From Botrytis cinerea B05.10 (Eukaryota > Ascomycota > Leotiomycetes > Helotiales > Sclerotiniaceae): a stretch of DNA of 64,000 bases. A program made the translations under genes and the position numbers. The stretch spans positions 992,001 to 1,056,000 of the forward strand of contig NC_037318.1 in assembly GCF_000143535.2 (NCBI RefSeq), given 5' to 3'. Position 1 is the stretch's first letter. Each line of letters begins with the position of its first letter. Of this stretch, positions 62,562-64,000 are shown in pieces. A model generated the notes under the pieces. It was not told where the DNA came from. It saw nothing but the letters and a program-made list of their open reading frames with translations, and ran no database searches.

Positions 62562-62963
62562 TTAACAGTCCTCTCCACCTCCTTCTCCGCCCCCCTCAAT
62601 CTCGATAGTGCTTTCCATTGCCACTACAGCCAGCCCATGTACGCCTTCCTCGTTAATCCTCTTCTGTCGTTCCCAAACGTCTCTCATGGCCTGTACAAAA
62701 GCGCAGCCCCAAAAGACTATTAAAGAAAACCAAAGTACCAAAGCACATAGAGATTCCATCCATTCCAGATATACAATCACAAAAACGACCCATGCCCACG
62801 GGATGAAGGGTTGTATGATTTGGAAGAGCTTCTTGAGTGCGCTGGTGGGACGAGAGATGAATCGAATGTAGATAAAGCGAAAATGGTAGGAATAGCCGCA
62901 ACCCCAGAAGACGAAAGGTGTGAGGATGGGTACTAAGATGGAAAGGATCAGACTGTTCGACAT
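62562..62963 (-). CDS. Probable small membrane protein, 133 aa, function unknown
   Basis: Single-exon frame with three hydrophobic segments in order: LILSILVPILTPFVFWGCGY (about 5-24), FIPWAWVVFVIVYLEWM (about 53-70) and LCALVLWFSLIVFWGCAFV (about 72-91). A cytosolic-type charged stretch follows (MRDVWERQKRINEEGVHG), then a Glu/Gly-rich end. The start MSNSLILS is the first ATG. The regular spacing of membrane helices and the charged flanks argue for a real gene, but no family is recognised and opposite-strand frames overlap it. Confidence 0.45.
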   Translation of the reverse strand: MSNSLILSILVPILTPFVFWGCGYSYHFRFIYIRFISRPTSALKKLFQIIQPFIPWAWVVFVIVYLEWMESLCALVLWFSLIVFWGCAFVQAMRDVWERQKRINEEGVHGLAVVAMESTIEIEGGGEGGGEDC

Positions 62964-63113
62964 GGTGAGGACTTGACTGGTATTGCCAGTGACACAGATT
63001 TTATGCTGTTTCTGGTTGAGTGATCTAATTTGTACTTATTGCAGCGTTTTCGATAGTAAACTATATTTGTTCAGGAGAAGCAAAGATTCAGAGGGGATGG
63101 AAGCATATATTCC

Positions 63114-63529
63114 TCAGATTTGAAACCTCTTCAGGCATGTTGTGCTTTCCAGTTTCCACAAACAAAGGTTGACCAGGAAGTTTGTTTCGTGAGCTGTATA
63201 ATGGCAGAGTGCCACCAGACTATTCCTCATTTGTTTGCAGTTCTGTCCAACTTTCGGGATATCAACCATGGAAGGCCAAGCTTCTATCATCTAGCGATGA
63301 AAAACATAAATTACCTAAAGTACCAGGTGCGTCTGTTTCTTGTTTGCTGCTAAGATGTGACACTTACCCTCTTCACAAACTCTTTCGTCACTAAATCTCC
63401 TGAGCTAGAGGTTAATCTTTCGAGTCTAGCCAGCTCGTATAAGCTTCCTACAACTTGATATACCAAGCGTCCTTGACAATGTTGCGTGTGGCGTAGTGAA
63501 TCCGCTTCAAAAAGGGTACATTCGAGCAT
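63114..63529 (-). CDS. Speculative two-exon gene, 112 aa
   Basis: Minus-strand segments 63529-63368 and 63290-63114 join in phase 0 with a strong donor (AGG|GTAAGT) and a CGCTAG acceptor. They give MLECTLFEADSLRHTQHCQG, LVYQVVGSLYELARLERLTS, VTKEFVKR|MIEAWPSMVD.. and ..CHYTAHETNFLVNLCLWKL before TGA. Balanced composition but no family recognised. Plus-strand frames are also open here, so openness is weak evidence. The poly-C tract lies just upstream of the chosen ATG. Confidence 0.3.
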
Positions 63530-63543
63530 GACATCAATAAGCA

Positions 63544-63575
63544 CCCCCCCCCCCCCCCCCCCCCCTCTCTCTCTC
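63544..63575 (+). repeat. Poly-C (22) followed by (TC)5
   Basis: Twenty-two consecutive C then five TC units. Homopolymer length may be a sequencing or assembly estimate. Confidence 0.85.
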
Positions 63576-63613
63576 GATTGTTACTATGAATAATAAGTCA
63601 GCTCCACATTGTT

Positions 63614-63687
63614 CTACTCATTAAAAAGCAGCGAGTAGGAAACTATATACCTACTCATTAAAAAGCAGCGAGTAGGAAACTATATAC
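63614..63687 (+). repeat. 37-bp perfect tandem duplication
   Basis: Two identical adjacent 37-bp units, each beginning CTACTCATTAAAAAGCAGCG and ending AACTATATAC. Within each unit CTACTC and GAGTAG are inverted repeats around TTAAAAAGC. Followed by CTACGTAG. Confidence 0.9.
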
Positions 63688-64000
63688 CTACGTAGTTCAA
63701 AAAGATCGGAAAAGATATGATATAACAAAATCTACTAGTTGCGAACCTTCACATGTATTGGGATATCCATTACATGACCGCGTACCATTTTTCCTGCCCT
63801 TTACGCGGTGGTGTTGTGGCAACTGTATGGTAAGCTCTTGTTGGATCCTTGATAGTTAAGAGCGCGTTACTCATTGTTGAGATAGAAGATTATGAAATAA
63901 TATACATCTCATGTAACGTAGATGTCAAACGATAACTAAGAAACTCCTCGACATCATGATTGGGATTGAGGGATCGAATGCAAGCACCTCTGGATAACAT

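Overview
This is nuclear DNA of a filamentous ascomycete (Pezizomycotina). Genes are short and well spaced, with one to six introns of about 50-130 nt bounded by GT..AG. They encode fungal housekeeping proteins, and the intergenic DNA is rich in microsatellites. The protein sequences look most like Leotiomycetes (Botrytis/Sclerotinia relatives). That placement is recognition from memory, not a computed result. There are no prokaryotic operons, and I saw no CRISPR array, rRNA or convincing tRNA.

Layout, left to right. A possible C-terminal exon of a gene leaving the window (133-278). A mitochondrial dicarboxylate carrier (-) with a 5-nt microexon, divergent from mitochondrial Phe-tRNA synthetase (+). 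A small three-exon glycine/glutamate-rich protein. Acetyl-CoA synthetase with seven exons. An ADAM-type membrane metalloprotease behind a 2.9-kb repeat-rich upstream region. RNA polymerase II subunit RPB3 (-). Calcipressin (+). An mpaB/DUF2236-type oxygenase-like protein (-), divergent from mitochondrial RRG9 (+). A large WD40 protein of the MAPKBP1/WDR62 type. The AAA+ ATPase RVB1. A Rox1/Ste11-like HMG-box factor. An unrecognised 622-residue protein with three internal repeats.

From 40.5 to 50.25 kb the window is gene-poor. It holds only a secreted DUF3455 protein, simple repeats, a strong hairpin and possible gene relics. Then come an MFS transporter, a possible small gene or relic, a gamma-glutamyltranspeptidase (-) divergent from mitochondrial release factor 1 (+), and an aspartic protease without a signal peptide (-). 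A second gene-poor stretch follows, with a likely small membrane protein and a speculative two-exon gene. It ends with a 22-C tract and a 37-bp tandem duplication.

Functional themes. Four proteins serve mitochondria (carrier, PheRS, RRG9, RF1). Acetyl-CoA synthetase and the dicarboxylate carrier both belong to growth on acetate/C2 sources. RPB3, RVB1 and the HMG factor act in transcription and chromatin. I saw no secondary-metabolite cluster or intact transposon. All exon structures were assembled by eye and checked for reading phase, so each listed multi-exon CDS sums to a whole number of codons. The most unusual items are the 5-nt microexon, the repeat-containing orphan protein and the two hydrolases lacking secretion signals.
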